Shown: positions 38,487-47,462 of the stretch, piece after piece
Position numbering within the stretch: the stretch's first letter is position 1
Layout of the letters: each line of letters begins with the position of its first letter
Assembly (NCBI RefSeq): GCF_019669965.1
Contig: NZ_AP019781.1
Location: 372,001-436,000, forward strand
Reading direction: 5' to 3'
Source: Methanoculleus chikugoensis
GTDB lineage: Archaea > Halobacteriota > Methanomicrobia > Methanomicrobiales > Methanoculleaceae
DNA: 64,000 nucleotides
Made by a program: the position numbers and the translations under genes
The notes under the pieces: generated by a model
What the model saw: the letters and a program-made list of their open reading frames with translations, nothing else
Database searches by the model: none
Told to the model about the DNA's origin: nothing

Positions 38487-40934
38487 ATGGTATTCCATAT
38501 TTTAAAATGTCCTAAGTGTGGGATCCCACACGAGTGGGATGAAAGTCCCCCTTTGTATTGTAAGAATTGTGAAGCTGCTTTCGACGTTAAACGAGGACCT
38601 GAACAACCCATGAAATTAAATCCAGCGTCGTTAACACACCCTACCAGTAAGGAAGAAATTTCAACAATGTATGACACTAATGCATTCAGGATTTTTGGAG
38701 TTGAAAGCAATACTCATAAAAAAGAAATAAAGAGTGCTCAACAGGCTTCAAAAACTCGGGCGAAGTTAGGCGCTCCGATTCTAATATCTGATCCACTGGA
38801 CTTCCTGAATCGAATTCCAAGGGATGAAAGATCACTTCGTGATGCACAAAACTGTATTGAAACACCAAGGTTGCGCATTAGTGAGAGGCTTTTTTGGTTT
38901 ATTAACGTTAATCAAAATGATGCTGAAGCTCTTGATAAATTAAAAAAAGGCCAATATACTGATGCAATAAGTGTATGGAGTACATCTGAGGAATTGTCAG
39001 CATCAATCAATCTTGCGATTCTCTGTCATGCATACTATCTTAAACAGGATATAAACGCAGAGAATACTAAACAATGGGCGCGTATTTTTGAGCGATGGGC
39101 GAAACTCTTTAAAGATGAGAGATATTGGGTTTTTTTTGAGGAGATCGAACAACGGTCTGACTTTGAACCTCTCGCTACGCTTGATGATTTTAACTCACTA
39201 AAAACCGACATTTGGGGAATGTTAGTAAAGCCAAATGTCAGTTGCATGAAGAGAGCAATAGCTACGAACTCAGAGGATATTTTTCAGCGACATCTTGAGT
39301 TGATCCGCACATCTAATATTCCTCCCCGAGTAGTCTCTGAAATCGAATATGATATTCTCGCACCTCTGGAAGAGAAACTGATAGAAAGTCTCGATGAGGT
39401 AAATAGATTAGTTTCTGAAAACTGGGAATCATCATGCTCCATTTCTGAGAAAAAGACAGGTATCGATCGGATTTTAGAATCATTTAAGATGAGCACATTA
39501 AATAAAGCTGAAGAATTGTTGCGGTTAGCGGGAGAAAGTTCTGATTTATCAAAGAATATACGAGAAAAAATCGCTTTCTGTCTTCGGAATATTGCTATAT
39601 GTTATCATAATGAAATTGAATCTTCCGAATTAGCAGCTGTTATTTTAGAGGAAGCAAAGGTTTATGCTAAAGATATGCCTGTTTTAATGAAGATAAATGA
39701 AGATTTAGCAGTAATATCTAAAGTTATAAACGATGCCCATGAATTCGAAGAATTTGCGGAATATTATGAAAAGATAGGAAAATATGATCTGAATATCTCT
39801 AAAAATCAGATCTCTTTTAAAGACCAATGTTATGAAATACAAGATGTCACTGGCATTAAATACGGCATACTCGAAGAAAGTTTTAATGGAGTTCCAACGA
39901 CTCGTTCTTATGCAATTTGGTTGAGATTTGGAAGTGACAATTGTCCTATTAACTCCTCATCGAGATGTGTTTCCTCTTCTGATGAAAGAATTATGATGAT
40001 TGAATGCGCTGATAAAACTTGGTTTGGTATCGATAAAATCCGAAATAGATTTGATGAGATTATTAGTAGGCTGTTCCATTTAGTTCAGATCCCTCTGATT
40101 AATAAGATGATTCAGGATTTTGAATCTGGGCGAAGGATATACATATCTGATATTGCTATTGATTTTACAGGATTTTATAAGGATTTCAGTTACAACCCTG
40201 TATCAAAAGGCCTAATCTCGTTATCATCGAAACTGTTAGGTACTACAGATTTGGTGACGAAAGAGGGAAAACATAAGCATTTGTCCTGGGATAATTATCG
40301 GGGACATAACACGTCCGATGGAAAAATTAGGATATTTGATGATAAAGGTCCTTGGTTCAGTCTAAGCGCCCGTGACCACTGGAATGCAGTTAACCTCCCT
40401 TACTTTCTCGATCATATGCATGAAGATGGAAATCTCGTCCGATCTATTGAAAAATGTATTTCCGGCGTCACTGCTGTTAAAGACGAACAATCCGAAGTAA
40501 TAAATACTCTTGACAATTCCCTTAAGATCGATCCAAATAATTGGATGACTTGGTTGCAGAAAGGGCGAGCACTAAGGCATTTGGGACGATTGGAAGAAGC
40601 TCTTGCTGCATTTGATCGATTAATAGAGATTGTACCGAATGATCCTGATGCTTGGAATTTCAAAGGCCTAACTTTACTTGAGACAAATAAAGAAGTTGAG
40701 GCACTTGATTGTTTTGAGAGAGCACTCGAAATTAATTCACAACTCGCTCATGTATGGTGTAATAAGGGAATGGCGTATTCACAACTCGCTGATACGCAGA
40801 ATAATGGTGGAATGACATTTACAGCACTCACGAATTATCAAAATGCTGTGTGTGCATTAGATAGGGGTTTAGCAATAGAATTTGATCAAGACATTAAGGA
40901 GATAAGAGATCAAATTCAATCGAGTATTCAATAA
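38487..40934 (+). CDS. Zinc-ribbon, J-like and TPR protein, probable Hsp70 cofactor
   Basis: 815 residues in AT-rich DNA. Domains read from the sequence: a zinc ribbon with Cys 8, 11, 25 and 28; a J-like segment at ~64-145 (NAFRIFGVESNTHKKEIKSA, then a helix with ERSLRDAQNCI and LRISERLFWF) that lacks the HPD motif needed by true J proteins; a long helical middle; a beta-rich region at ~430-660 that may be PH-like (FKDQCYEIQDVTGIKYGILE); and three TPR repeats at ~684-800 (NWMTWLQKGRALRHLGRLEE). It is convergent with the grpE-hsp70-AAA operon. A role as dedicated Hsp70 partner or client receptor is inferred from the J-like and TPR parts and from position. Confidence 0.65.
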   Translation: MVFHILKCPKCGIPHEWDESPPLYCKNCEAAFDVKRGPEQPMKLNPASLTHPTSKEEISTMYDTNAFRIFGVESNTHKKEIKSAQQASKTRAKLGAPILISDPLDFLNRIPRDERSLRDAQNCIETPRLRISERLFWFINVNQNDAEALDKLKKGQYTDAISVWSTSEELSASINLAILCHAYYLKQDINAENTKQWARIFERWAKLFKDERYWVFFEEIEQRSDFEPLATLDDFNSLKTDIWGMLVKPNVSCMKRAIATNSEDIFQRHLELIRTSNIPPRVVSEIEYDILAPLEEKLIESLDEVNRLVSENWESSCSISEKKTGIDRILESFKMSTLNKAEELLRLAGESSDLSKNIREKIAFCLRNIAICYHNEIESSELAAVILEEAKVYAKDMPVLMKINEDLAVISKVINDAHEFEEFAEYYEKIGKYDLNISKNQISFKDQCYEIQDVTGIKYGILEESFNGVPTTRSYAIWLRFGSDNCPINSSSRCVSSSDERIMMIECADKTWFGIDKIRNRFDEIISRLFHLVQIPLINKMIQDFESGRRIYISDIAIDFTGFYKDFSYNPVSKGLISLSSKLLGTTDLVTKEGKHKHLSWDNYRGHNTSDGKIRIFDDKGPWFSLSARDHWNAVNLPYFLDHMHEDGNLVRSIEKCISGVTAVKDEQSEVINTLDNSLKIDPNNWMTWLQKGRALRHLGRLEEALAAFDRLIEIVPNDPDAWNFKGLTLLETNKEVEALDCFERALEINSQLAHVWCNKGMAYSQLADTQNNGGMTFTALTNYQNAVCALDRGLAIEFDQDIKEIRDQIQSSIQ

Positions 40935-41358
40935 ACACATGAGGCCGGGGTCACAATTCCGCAGTAAAAGTTTCTGGAGAATGGCTTTGTTTAATCCCCA
41001 ACTTGCTTTTGTGGGGGTCATCCCTAAAATCTCTGATATCCGTGAATAGGGCTTGCTCTGATAAGATAAGCCCATCATCTCGAAGGCCGAATGCGGCTGG
41101 ATAGAGTGTGGCTTTGAGTACCGCATTTTGGAGAGAGGTTTTCCCTGTTGTGATCTCTATGTTCCACTGCATAAGAAATCTGGGTTCGGTTCCCCCCCAT
41201 TAGTAGTCGGGGCGCGACCATCCGGTCAGGGCGTGGGGATATAGTTTCCATTTCCACCATGACTGGAACAGGGTTTCAAAAAGGGAAATCGGTCGTTTGG
41301 TAACAATTTGGACAAATAAACTATTGTCATCCACTTTATGAGTTGCCTGGGTAATCGA
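40935..41358. other. Convergent spacer left of the insertion sequence
   Basis: 424 bases between the TPR gene and the insertion sequence. A 73-codon minus-strand frame (41172-40951, beginning MQWNIEITTGKTSLQNAVLK) has protein-like composition but no recognised family and no clear ribosome site; it may be a small gene or a remnant. A GC-rich patch at 41190-41240 (for example CCCATTAGTAGTCGGGG) differs from its surroundings and may be a relic of another insertion. Confidence 0.4.
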
Positions 41359-41367
41359 CTCAGTTAC
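41359..41367. repeat. Target-site duplication, left copy
   Basis: CTCAGTTAC, identical to 42624-42632. The 9-bp length is typical for IS256-family insertion. Confidence 0.85.
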
Positions 41368-42623
41368 GGTAACGTCTCAGATCTTCTGTAATTTGCCTGA
41401 GCCCTGTCTCCTTGCTTGATCATTCCTTCTCCATCGTCAAATACCTTCTGCCGATAACCCACTCCTCGTTGATGTCCATCAGGATGGATCCGACCAGCCG
41501 GAGAAGGGATGCCTCGTTCGGGAACACGCCTACAACCTTGGTTCTCCGTTTCAGTTCCCTATTGACCCGCTCCACCATGTTCGTCGTTCTGAGCCGTTTC
41601 CCGTGCGGTTTTGGGAATGCCGTATAACTCATGAGCCCCGAGAGAAATCGCTCGATGGTGTTGGCTGCTTTCCGGTATCCCCGGGCATTCAGGTCATCGG
41701 CAAGATCCTGGAGTCTCTGCTCACTCCCATACGCTTCCTTCAGCCCCTCTACAACCTCCTTCTGGTGTTTCCGGGGAATATTCCTCAAGACGGCGCGGGT
41801 ACAATGAACCTGACACATCTGCCAGGATGCACCGAGGAAGGCGGCTTCAGCCGCCTTCTGGATGCCGGTATGCCCATCCGAGACGACCAGTTGAACCCCG
41901 GTGAGTCCCCGTTCTTTGAGCTCCTCGAACAGTCCTGACCAGAATTCTTCGTTCTCACAATCCGTGATTCTTGCGCCCAGGATCTCCCGGTAGCCGTCGT
42001 CCCGGACGCCGGCGACCACCAGGACCGCTTTGGTGACGTATCGTGCTCCGTCCCGGATTTTGTAGTAGGAAGCATCCACGAAGAGATACGGGATAGCCTG
42101 TTCGATCGGCCGCAGGAGGAATGCCTGCACCTGGTCGTCGAGGTCCTTGGCCAGCCGGGAGACCGAAGCCGGGGAGAGCTGGTCGATCCCCAGATGACTG
42201 ACGATCTCCTGGATCTTTCTCGTCGAAACTCCCTGGAGGTAGGATTCGACAATTGCGTTCACCAGAGCTTTCTCCACCCGGGCATAGCGCCCGAAGACCT
42301 GTGTCTCGAACGGGAGCTCCCGGAACTGCGGTTTCCGGAGGATTGTCTCCCCGTATCGGGTCTTGAGGGATCGGTCTTTGTAGCCGTTCCGATGCGCTTT
42401 CCGCGCATCAGTGCGTTCGTACTGGGCAGCTCCTGCCTGCTGGAGGGCCTCTGCGAGCATCACCTGGTTGAGGAACCCGGTGATGAGGTTCTTCATGCCA
42501 TTCTCCTGATCGGAAAGATAATCTTCGATTAACGCTAAGGGATCCATGGCCCTGTTTCTCCTTTGTCCAAATCTAGGTTGGATCCAGGGCCAATTCAATT
42601 TTACAGAAGATTCGTTACGCTAC
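41368..42623 (-). mobile_element. IS256-family insertion sequence, 1256 bp
   Basis: Bounded by imperfect terminal inverted repeats of about 39 bp (41368-41406 and 42585-42623) sharing ATCTTCTGTAA and GCCCTG, and by a perfect 9-bp direct repeat of target DNA. It encodes one intact transposase. It is GC-rich like the host genome, unlike the AT-rich island it entered, so it came from the resident pool after the island arrived. The intact ends and duplication indicate a recent insertion. Confidence 0.88.
41420..42547 (-). CDS. IS256-family (mutator type) transposase
   Basis: 375-residue DDE transposase that cuts and joins the element. Acidic catalytic residues are seen in YLFVDASYYK, LVVSDGHTGI and TNMVERVNRELKRRTKVVGV, with the family Cys-His region QMCQVHCTRAVLRNI between. 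ATG at 42547 (MDPLALIEDYLSDQENGMK) is chosen; a longer frame would begin in the terminal repeat. Full length, with no frameshift, so probably active. Confidence 0.93.
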   Translation of the reverse strand: MDPLALIEDYLSDQENGMKNLITGFLNQVMLAEALQQAGAAQYERTDARKAHRNGYKDRSLKTRYGETILRKPQFRELPFETQVFGRYARVEKALVNAIVESYLQGVSTRKIQEIVSHLGIDQLSPASVSRLAKDLDDQVQAFLLRPIEQAIPYLFVDASYYKIRDGARYVTKAVLVVAGVRDDGYREILGARITDCENEEFWSGLFEELKERGLTGVQLVVSDGHTGIQKAAEAAFLGASWQMCQVHCTRAVLRNIPRKHQKEVVEGLKEAYGSEQRLQDLADDLNARGYRKAANTIERFLSGLMSYTAFPKPHGKRLRTTNMVERVNRELKRRTKVVGVFPNEASLLRLVGSILMDINEEWVIGRRYLTMEKE

Positions 42624-42632
42624 CTCAGTTAC
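42624..42632. repeat. Target-site duplication, right copy
   Basis: CTCAGTTAC. Read on the minus strand it is GTAACTGAG and contains the TAA stop codon of the AAA+ gene, so the insertion left that reading frame intact. Confidence 0.85.
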
Positions 42633-44257
42633 TTAGGATATCGTGGCCTTGGGGCAACCCCTCTCTGTTGGATGTTATCGTATCTGGAAGACATTTCCAT
42701 TGATAAACTGGATGGATTACGCTTGATAGAATCTGTTATATGATCACAATTTATGGGCAACCCTTCTTTCATTGCAGCTCGCGCTGCATCATCAAGGATA
42801 TATTTCACATCACTACATGAATATCCGTCGAGCTCGAGAGCGATGCCCTCTAAATTGAGCGGATCTTGTGGTCGGCCCTTTAAATATACCTTCAGAAGTT
42901 CTATCCGCGCCTCAAGATCTGGGGGTTCGACATAGATCAACTTGTCAAATCTCCCAGTCCTTAATATGGCGGGATCAATCCTATCCGGTTCGTTTGTTGC
43001 AGCGAGTATAACTATTCCTTTATTTGAACATTCATTGAGTTGATAGAGAAATTCATTCACTTCTTCTGATTTGAATTGTTGATGACCCCCTAACAACGAA
43101 CGAGGTGGAACAAAAGCCTCGAACTCATCAATAAAGATGATAGATGGAGCATGCTGTTCAGCGTCATTGAATATGTCACGTATTTTCGAGACGCTATCAT
43201 GGATGAACGGACTTGCTATTTCCGAGGGAGAAATCTCAATAAAGTAATGATTCAATTCTTCAGCTAATTGTCTTGAAATGAACGTTTTCCCACAACCCGG
43301 CGGGCCGTAGAGAAGAATTCCGTTCGGAATGTTTACCTGATATAACTTGTAGATCTCTGGGTTCAGGATAGGGTGAATTACCTCTTCTAATAGTAGTTCC
43401 TTAAGTTTCTTCATTCCAGCAACTTTTGCCAGACCCCGTGGTTTCGAAAGACAGCATTCATCTGCTTCTCCTAACGATTGTGGGATATGTGGTAATTCTA
43501 AACTAATGTGCTGGTCAAATAATGCCTTTTTTAGACTATGTTCAAGCGTTTCTAATGAAGATTCTATTTGATTATTCTTTAGCAGCTCTGTTTTCAAAAA
43601 AAGGGAAAATCTTTCACTTATATCTGGGTTCCATTTATGTGGTAGGGGGATATCGTTTCCCTTTAATCTCGATGGTTCTTCTTCAATGTTGATGCCGGTT
43701 GCAAATCGATATACAATTTTGAGAAGTGATCTGTTTGAATGTAAGTATTCATGATTTTTGTAGTTAAATCGATTTGCAATGAATAATGGAATGATGATAG
43801 ATATGTCGTCAGTTGTCGCCAGAATAAACGATCCTTCATCAACCATCGGAATTAAATTGTTTTCTTTTGCATGTTTACATAGCCGTATCAGATCTCTTAA
43901 GAGAGATATCGATTGGTTTTCAGTGAGTAATTTTCCACCGTTTTTTATCTCTTGAAAATTATGAGCGATCTGAACTGTTGCTAAAAAAAGAAAGTGATCA
44001 CGAAATGCAATCCTCGTTTTTTCCAGAATTGAGATATTCTGGAGGAGTATCCACCATTTTTGGTGAAGCTCACTGGTCGCAACTGCTTCAGTATCTGTTT
44101 CGCAATGAATAACTACCCCAAAAAGATTTTTGTGGATTGGATGAACGAGTTGATAGACCTCGAGGCCATCTGAACAACAGCGTACAGTACCTATTGACCC
44201 TGATGATAAGAACTCCTTGCCTTTTGGAAACGATGGTCTGTTTTTTATCATGTGCAC
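42629..44257 (-). CDS. AAA+ ATPase of the Hsp70 island with a novel N-terminal domain
   Basis: 542 residues. The C-terminal ~260 form one AAA+ module of the FtsH/CDC48/proteasome-ATPase class: Walker A YGPPGCGKTF near 317-325, Walker B IIFIDEFEAF near 372-380, sensor LAATNEPDRIDP and arginine-finger RTGRFDK. The N-terminal ~250 residues are unlike known AAA adaptors; GSIGTVRCC followed by a helical lobe (LIRLCKHAKENNLIPMVDEG) loosely recalls a protein-kinase fold without HRD or DFG motifs. It starts with GTG (ATG two codons later) just 3 bases behind the Hsp70 stop. Likely an unfoldase or remodeller working with that Hsp70. Confidence 0.82.
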   Translation of the reverse strand: MHMIKNRPSFPKGKEFLSSGSIGTVRCCSDGLEVYQLVHPIHKNLFGVVIHCETDTEAVATSELHQKWWILLQNISILEKTRIAFRDHFLFLATVQIAHNFQEIKNGGKLLTENQSISLLRDLIRLCKHAKENNLIPMVDEGSFILATTDDISIIIPLFIANRFNYKNHEYLHSNRSLLKIVYRFATGINIEEEPSRLKGNDIPLPHKWNPDISERFSLFLKTELLKNNQIESSLETLEHSLKKALFDQHISLELPHIPQSLGEADECCLSKPRGLAKVAGMKKLKELLLEEVIHPILNPEIYKLYQVNIPNGILLYGPPGCGKTFISRQLAEELNHYFIEISPSEIASPFIHDSVSKIRDIFNDAEQHAPSIIFIDEFEAFVPPRSLLGGHQQFKSEEVNEFLYQLNECSNKGIVILAATNEPDRIDPAILRTGRFDKLIYVEPPDLEARIELLKVYLKGRPQDPLNLEGIALELDGYSCSDVKYILDDAARAAMKEGLPINCDHITDSIKRNPSSLSMEMSSRYDNIQQRGVAPRPRYPK

Positions 44258-44260
44258 ACA

Positions 44261-46801
44261 TTATTTTCGTTTTATTCCAGGTTCAAATCTCTCTTCCTCC
44301 TCTGCTTGCACGGTACTCTTTGGCAGTAATTCCCAGAGGCCTTTGATTATCTCTTTTAAGGTGTCACCATCTCCACGACTAATTGCACCTTGCCCAAGTG
44401 CAATCAGTCGTTGGGATTCTTGTATGTTAACAAAACTCTCTCTGTTTTCGCACAACTCCTCAAAAACTTGCCTAATATACCAATCCTGCTCGAAGAGAAT
44501 TCTCCACCTTAAGTTATCCATGTCCTTGGTTATTTTAATTAATGCCCGCTCATTTTCCTCGTCAACTTTTTTATCTGCTTCATAATTCAATAGTTCAAAC
44601 TCTTTTTTATCTATCGAGGTTCCCCACGTGGTCACAACTTCTTGAGTTATCGCTCTATACTCTCGCAATTCTCGTAAAACGATTGAAAATTTCCTTTTAA
44701 CGGAAATATCGTTCTCGATTCTGCTAAGATCTCCTCGTATTTCTTTTGACTTCTCAATCACTCGTTTTGCATCATCTGGATCGTTTGAACTTTTGTTTTG
44801 GTATCTTTTATTTTCCTCGGTGAGTTCTTCTAGTTTCATTCTAATTTCATTCAACTCTTTTTTAATATTACTGGCACTGCTTTCTTCTTGGGCAAACTCA
44901 TTTAAATTGACTATTCTTTCAAGATGATTGTCAATCTCCCTATCAACCTCTTTTACCTTCTCAACAACAATATCTTCACTCTCTTTTGGGACATAGACTC
45001 GTTCCTGAAAATACTGACCGATTACGGGAACAAAGGCCTGCACTTTCATGAGCCTGGATGTGGAAATCTCAATTGAAATTTCAATGTCCGCTCCTTCAGG
45101 AATCGGCCTTCGAATCTCTTCAGAGCGGATTTTAAGCGCACCGACAATGTTATTCGCTTCTGGATCTGCTAGGTTTTCACCCTCCCAGATCTTTATCGCA
45201 AGATAATCATCGTTTAGGCCAGGGGTTAATGTCTTTTTCGCTGTATAGGTGATATTCTTAAACGCGGGAAGTGGGGTTGAGCGACTAAAGATAATATCTA
45301 TCTCTTTTTTCCTGTCATTATTGATAACTTCTACACCAATTGTATGTGGTAGAGGTGGCTCTGAAAGAGTCAATCCGTGACGGATTATTATTTTTTCTGG
45401 ATTTGGAGTGAGGTCATTGCCTTTTTCATCTCTGGCATAGATCCAGAATTTATTTGTTGTATCTTCTAGTAAATAGGCATCAAACTCGAAGTAGTCATCT
45501 TTTACGGGAATCCAACCGCTATCCCAATGGTTGGACTCTGATTGGATTGATATTTCAATTGATTGAGTGCCTTTGGGTTTTCTCTCAACCTTTCCAGCAA
45601 CTAATGTTGTTGTTTCAGCCCAGACTGGTTCGTATGCAAGGTTGAGAACAACCTCAGACTCTGAATAATTTTCAGTTGTAGGAAGATTGGTACGTTTTGG
45701 TAATGGTAGTGTGGATGCATAGATTGCAGCACCGCGAGCAACAACAGTCATTGGATCAATTGAGAATTCTAAACGAATGCCTAAATGTGATTTGAGCATT
45801 TCTCGTAATATTGGCATATAAGTAGATCCCCCTACCAATATTACTGTCTCAATATCACTTGTGGTTAACTTCGCGTTTTTCAATGCGCTTTTACAGAGCT
45901 CAATTGTTTTTAGAATATATGGTTCGACCAATGGTTGCAGGTCCATTCTAGTAATTGGGATATCCGCCTCAATTACGGCGCCCTGTAGATCATCTCCAAC
46001 ATCAAAAATACTGATAATTGTTCTGTCTGAATAACTTAATTCTATTTTAGCTTCTTCCGCTTTTACTCTCAGTATTTGAGACAACCTTCGATGAAATGTT
46101 GGATTCTCCTGTTGACTGGGCAATCTGAAATTAGTTTCCAGGTGTGGCCAGAGTATTGTTTCCACAATTAATCGATCGAAATCCTTACCCCCAAGCATGT
46201 TGTTCCCTTGATGTGCCAGAATTGACATGTTACCATCTTTGGTGGAAATAAGGGCGAGATCAAAAGTTCCACCGCCAAGATCGTACACAAGCCATTTTTT
46301 ATCCCGGGAATCCGCTTTCATGCCATACGCGATTGACGCGGCGAGGGGTTCCTGCAATAGAGGAGCATCTTCAAGCCCAGCAAGAGTTGCTGCACGAGCC
46401 GTTGCTTCACATTGAAGTTGACCGAATGCTGCAGGTACAGTAATTACAGCACATTCTACTTTTTCGTCAGTTTGAAGCCGAACGTCGGCTAGTAGAGATT
46501 TTAAAACCTCAGCTGATAACTCTTCAGGAGATAGGGAAAGCGAGGCTGCTGAAAAATTAATTTTATCGCTTTGTCCCATAAGGCGTTTGAATTCTGATGC
46601 GACGTTTTCTGGGTCTAAAATAAGGGTCTGATACGCCCTTTTTCCACAAAGAATGCGCTTATTTTTGTCTATCCTTATAACAGATGGAGTCAATTCATTT
46701 TGGTCGCGATTCTTAATAACACGGATGTTTGTTCCATCAAATTTTGCTATCGCTGAATTAGTCGTGCCAAGATCAATACCATAATTTATCATATCAGTCA
46801 T
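44261..46801 (-). CDS. Divergent long Hsp70 (DnaK-like) chaperone
   Basis: 846 residues, about 200 longer than DnaK. The ATPase domain is intact: phosphate-1 GIDLGTTNSAIAKF, phosphate-2 VYDLGGGTFDLALI, adenosine motif ILVGGSTYMPILREM and EPLAASIAYG. After ~380 the substrate-binding part is enlarged, with a beta-rich insertion (VWAETTTLVAGKVERKPKGT onward) before the usual beta-sandwich, and a long charged helical C-terminus (NEIRMKLEELTEENKRYQNK). The EEVD or DnaK-type tail is absent. GAGGAG in the end of the upstream GrpE-like gene serves as ribosome site. Probably specialised rather than housekeeping. Confidence 0.92.
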   Translation of the reverse strand: MTDMINYGIDLGTTNSAIAKFDGTNIRVIKNRDQNELTPSVIRIDKNKRILCGKRAYQTLILDPENVASEFKRLMGQSDKINFSAASLSLSPEELSAEVLKSLLADVRLQTDEKVECAVITVPAAFGQLQCEATARAATLAGLEDAPLLQEPLAASIAYGMKADSRDKKWLVYDLGGGTFDLALISTKDGNMSILAHQGNNMLGGKDFDRLIVETILWPHLETNFRLPSQQENPTFHRRLSQILRVKAEEAKIELSYSDRTIISIFDVGDDLQGAVIEADIPITRMDLQPLVEPYILKTIELCKSALKNAKLTTSDIETVILVGGSTYMPILREMLKSHLGIRLEFSIDPMTVVARGAAIYASTLPLPKRTNLPTTENYSESEVVLNLAYEPVWAETTTLVAGKVERKPKGTQSIEISIQSESNHWDSGWIPVKDDYFEFDAYLLEDTTNKFWIYARDEKGNDLTPNPEKIIIRHGLTLSEPPLPHTIGVEVINNDRKKEIDIIFSRSTPLPAFKNITYTAKKTLTPGLNDDYLAIKIWEGENLADPEANNIVGALKIRSEEIRRPIPEGADIEISIEISTSRLMKVQAFVPVIGQYFQERVYVPKESEDIVVEKVKEVDREIDNHLERIVNLNEFAQEESSASNIKKELNEIRMKLEELTEENKRYQNKSSNDPDDAKRVIEKSKEIRGDLSRIENDISVKRKFSIVLRELREYRAITQEVVTTWGTSIDKKEFELLNYEADKKVDEENERALIKITKDMDNLRWRILFEQDWYIRQVFEELCENRESFVNIQESQRLIALGQGAISRGDGDTLKEIIKGLWELLPKSTVQAEEEERFEPGIKRK

Positions 46802-46802
46802 C

Positions 46803-47210
46803 TTACTCCTCGTGGATCAACATTGGTACGTCTTCCAGCGTACCTTTTTCGAGAATAACTTGACCTTGATTTATAACCTGGCCATTCAATAAGACAAGAG
46901 GTTCAATTACCTCCTTGATAGTAACTGATCCTTTTGGTAGTTGCGAATTTTCCTCGATATCAATTACTTCCAATGCCATCCCAGCATCATATGCTTGATT
47001 CTTTAGTTCGACAAACGAAATGCCTTCTTTTTCAAACAAATAGAAGAGGTTTAAAATTGAATGCCTGATTACTGTAAATTGCTTCTCTTTAATGGGCTCA
47101 ATGTGATTTCGAAGACGCCAAACTTCAACAGCACATTTAATGAAATTTTTTCTCTCAATTTCGAATGTATTTCTCTTGGTAACATTCACGTCACAAATGC
47201 CCCCGACCAT
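46803..47210 (-). CDS. Short GrpE-like nucleotide exchange factor
   Basis: 135 residues. The C-terminal part has the GrpE beta-domain pattern (IEPLVLLNGQVINQGQVILE), preceded by helices (FTVIRHSILNLFYLFEKEGI). The long N-terminal helix of classic GrpE is reduced, and overall similarity is weak. It is first in the operon, with the Hsp70 ATG one base after its stop, the same pairing as grpE-dnaK. It probably exchanges nucleotide on this Hsp70 only. Confidence 0.65.
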   Translation of the reverse strand: MVGGICDVNVTKRNTFEIERKNFIKCAVEVWRLRNHIEPIKEKQFTVIRHSILNLFYLFEKEGISFVELKNQAYDAGMALEVIDIEENSQLPKGSVTIKEVIEPLVLLNGQVINQGQVILEKGTLEDVPMLIHEE

Positions 47211-47239
47211 TTACATTAAGTGATTCTAAAACAACATTA

Positions 47240-47249
47240 GATAAATAAC
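47240..47249 (-). promoter_or_regulatory. TATA box of the grpE-hsp70-AAA operon
   Basis: GTTATTTATC on the minus strand, 30-39 bases before the ATG at 47210, so the mRNA would be almost leaderless. The 252 bases from here to the next gene mark the right junction of the island; no repeat matching the left junction was found. Confidence 0.55.
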
Positions 47250-47462
47250 TTATTACTCAGATCACTCCTGCGTTAGTGGCTGAAAAACTTTTTACTTCTT
47301 TTAAGGGATTCTTACAGAGTACTGCGTGATCATAATTGCATTCGTTACGATCAACTGGCGATATTAACAAGCACCATGACTAAAAATTGGAGTAATTATC
47401 CTGATACTTTACTGGAATGTAACTATAGAGGTACGTCCCGGCTAAAAACTGGGGGCTTCCCC

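Noticed and set aside
44137-44585. Plus-strand frames opposite the Hsp70/AAA+ junction
   Set aside because: Antisense to two well-identified proteins; no family or codon support.
38084-47462. Prophage or integrated plasmid
   Set aside because: No integrase, capsid, terminase or replication genes; the content is chaperones plus one insertion sequence.
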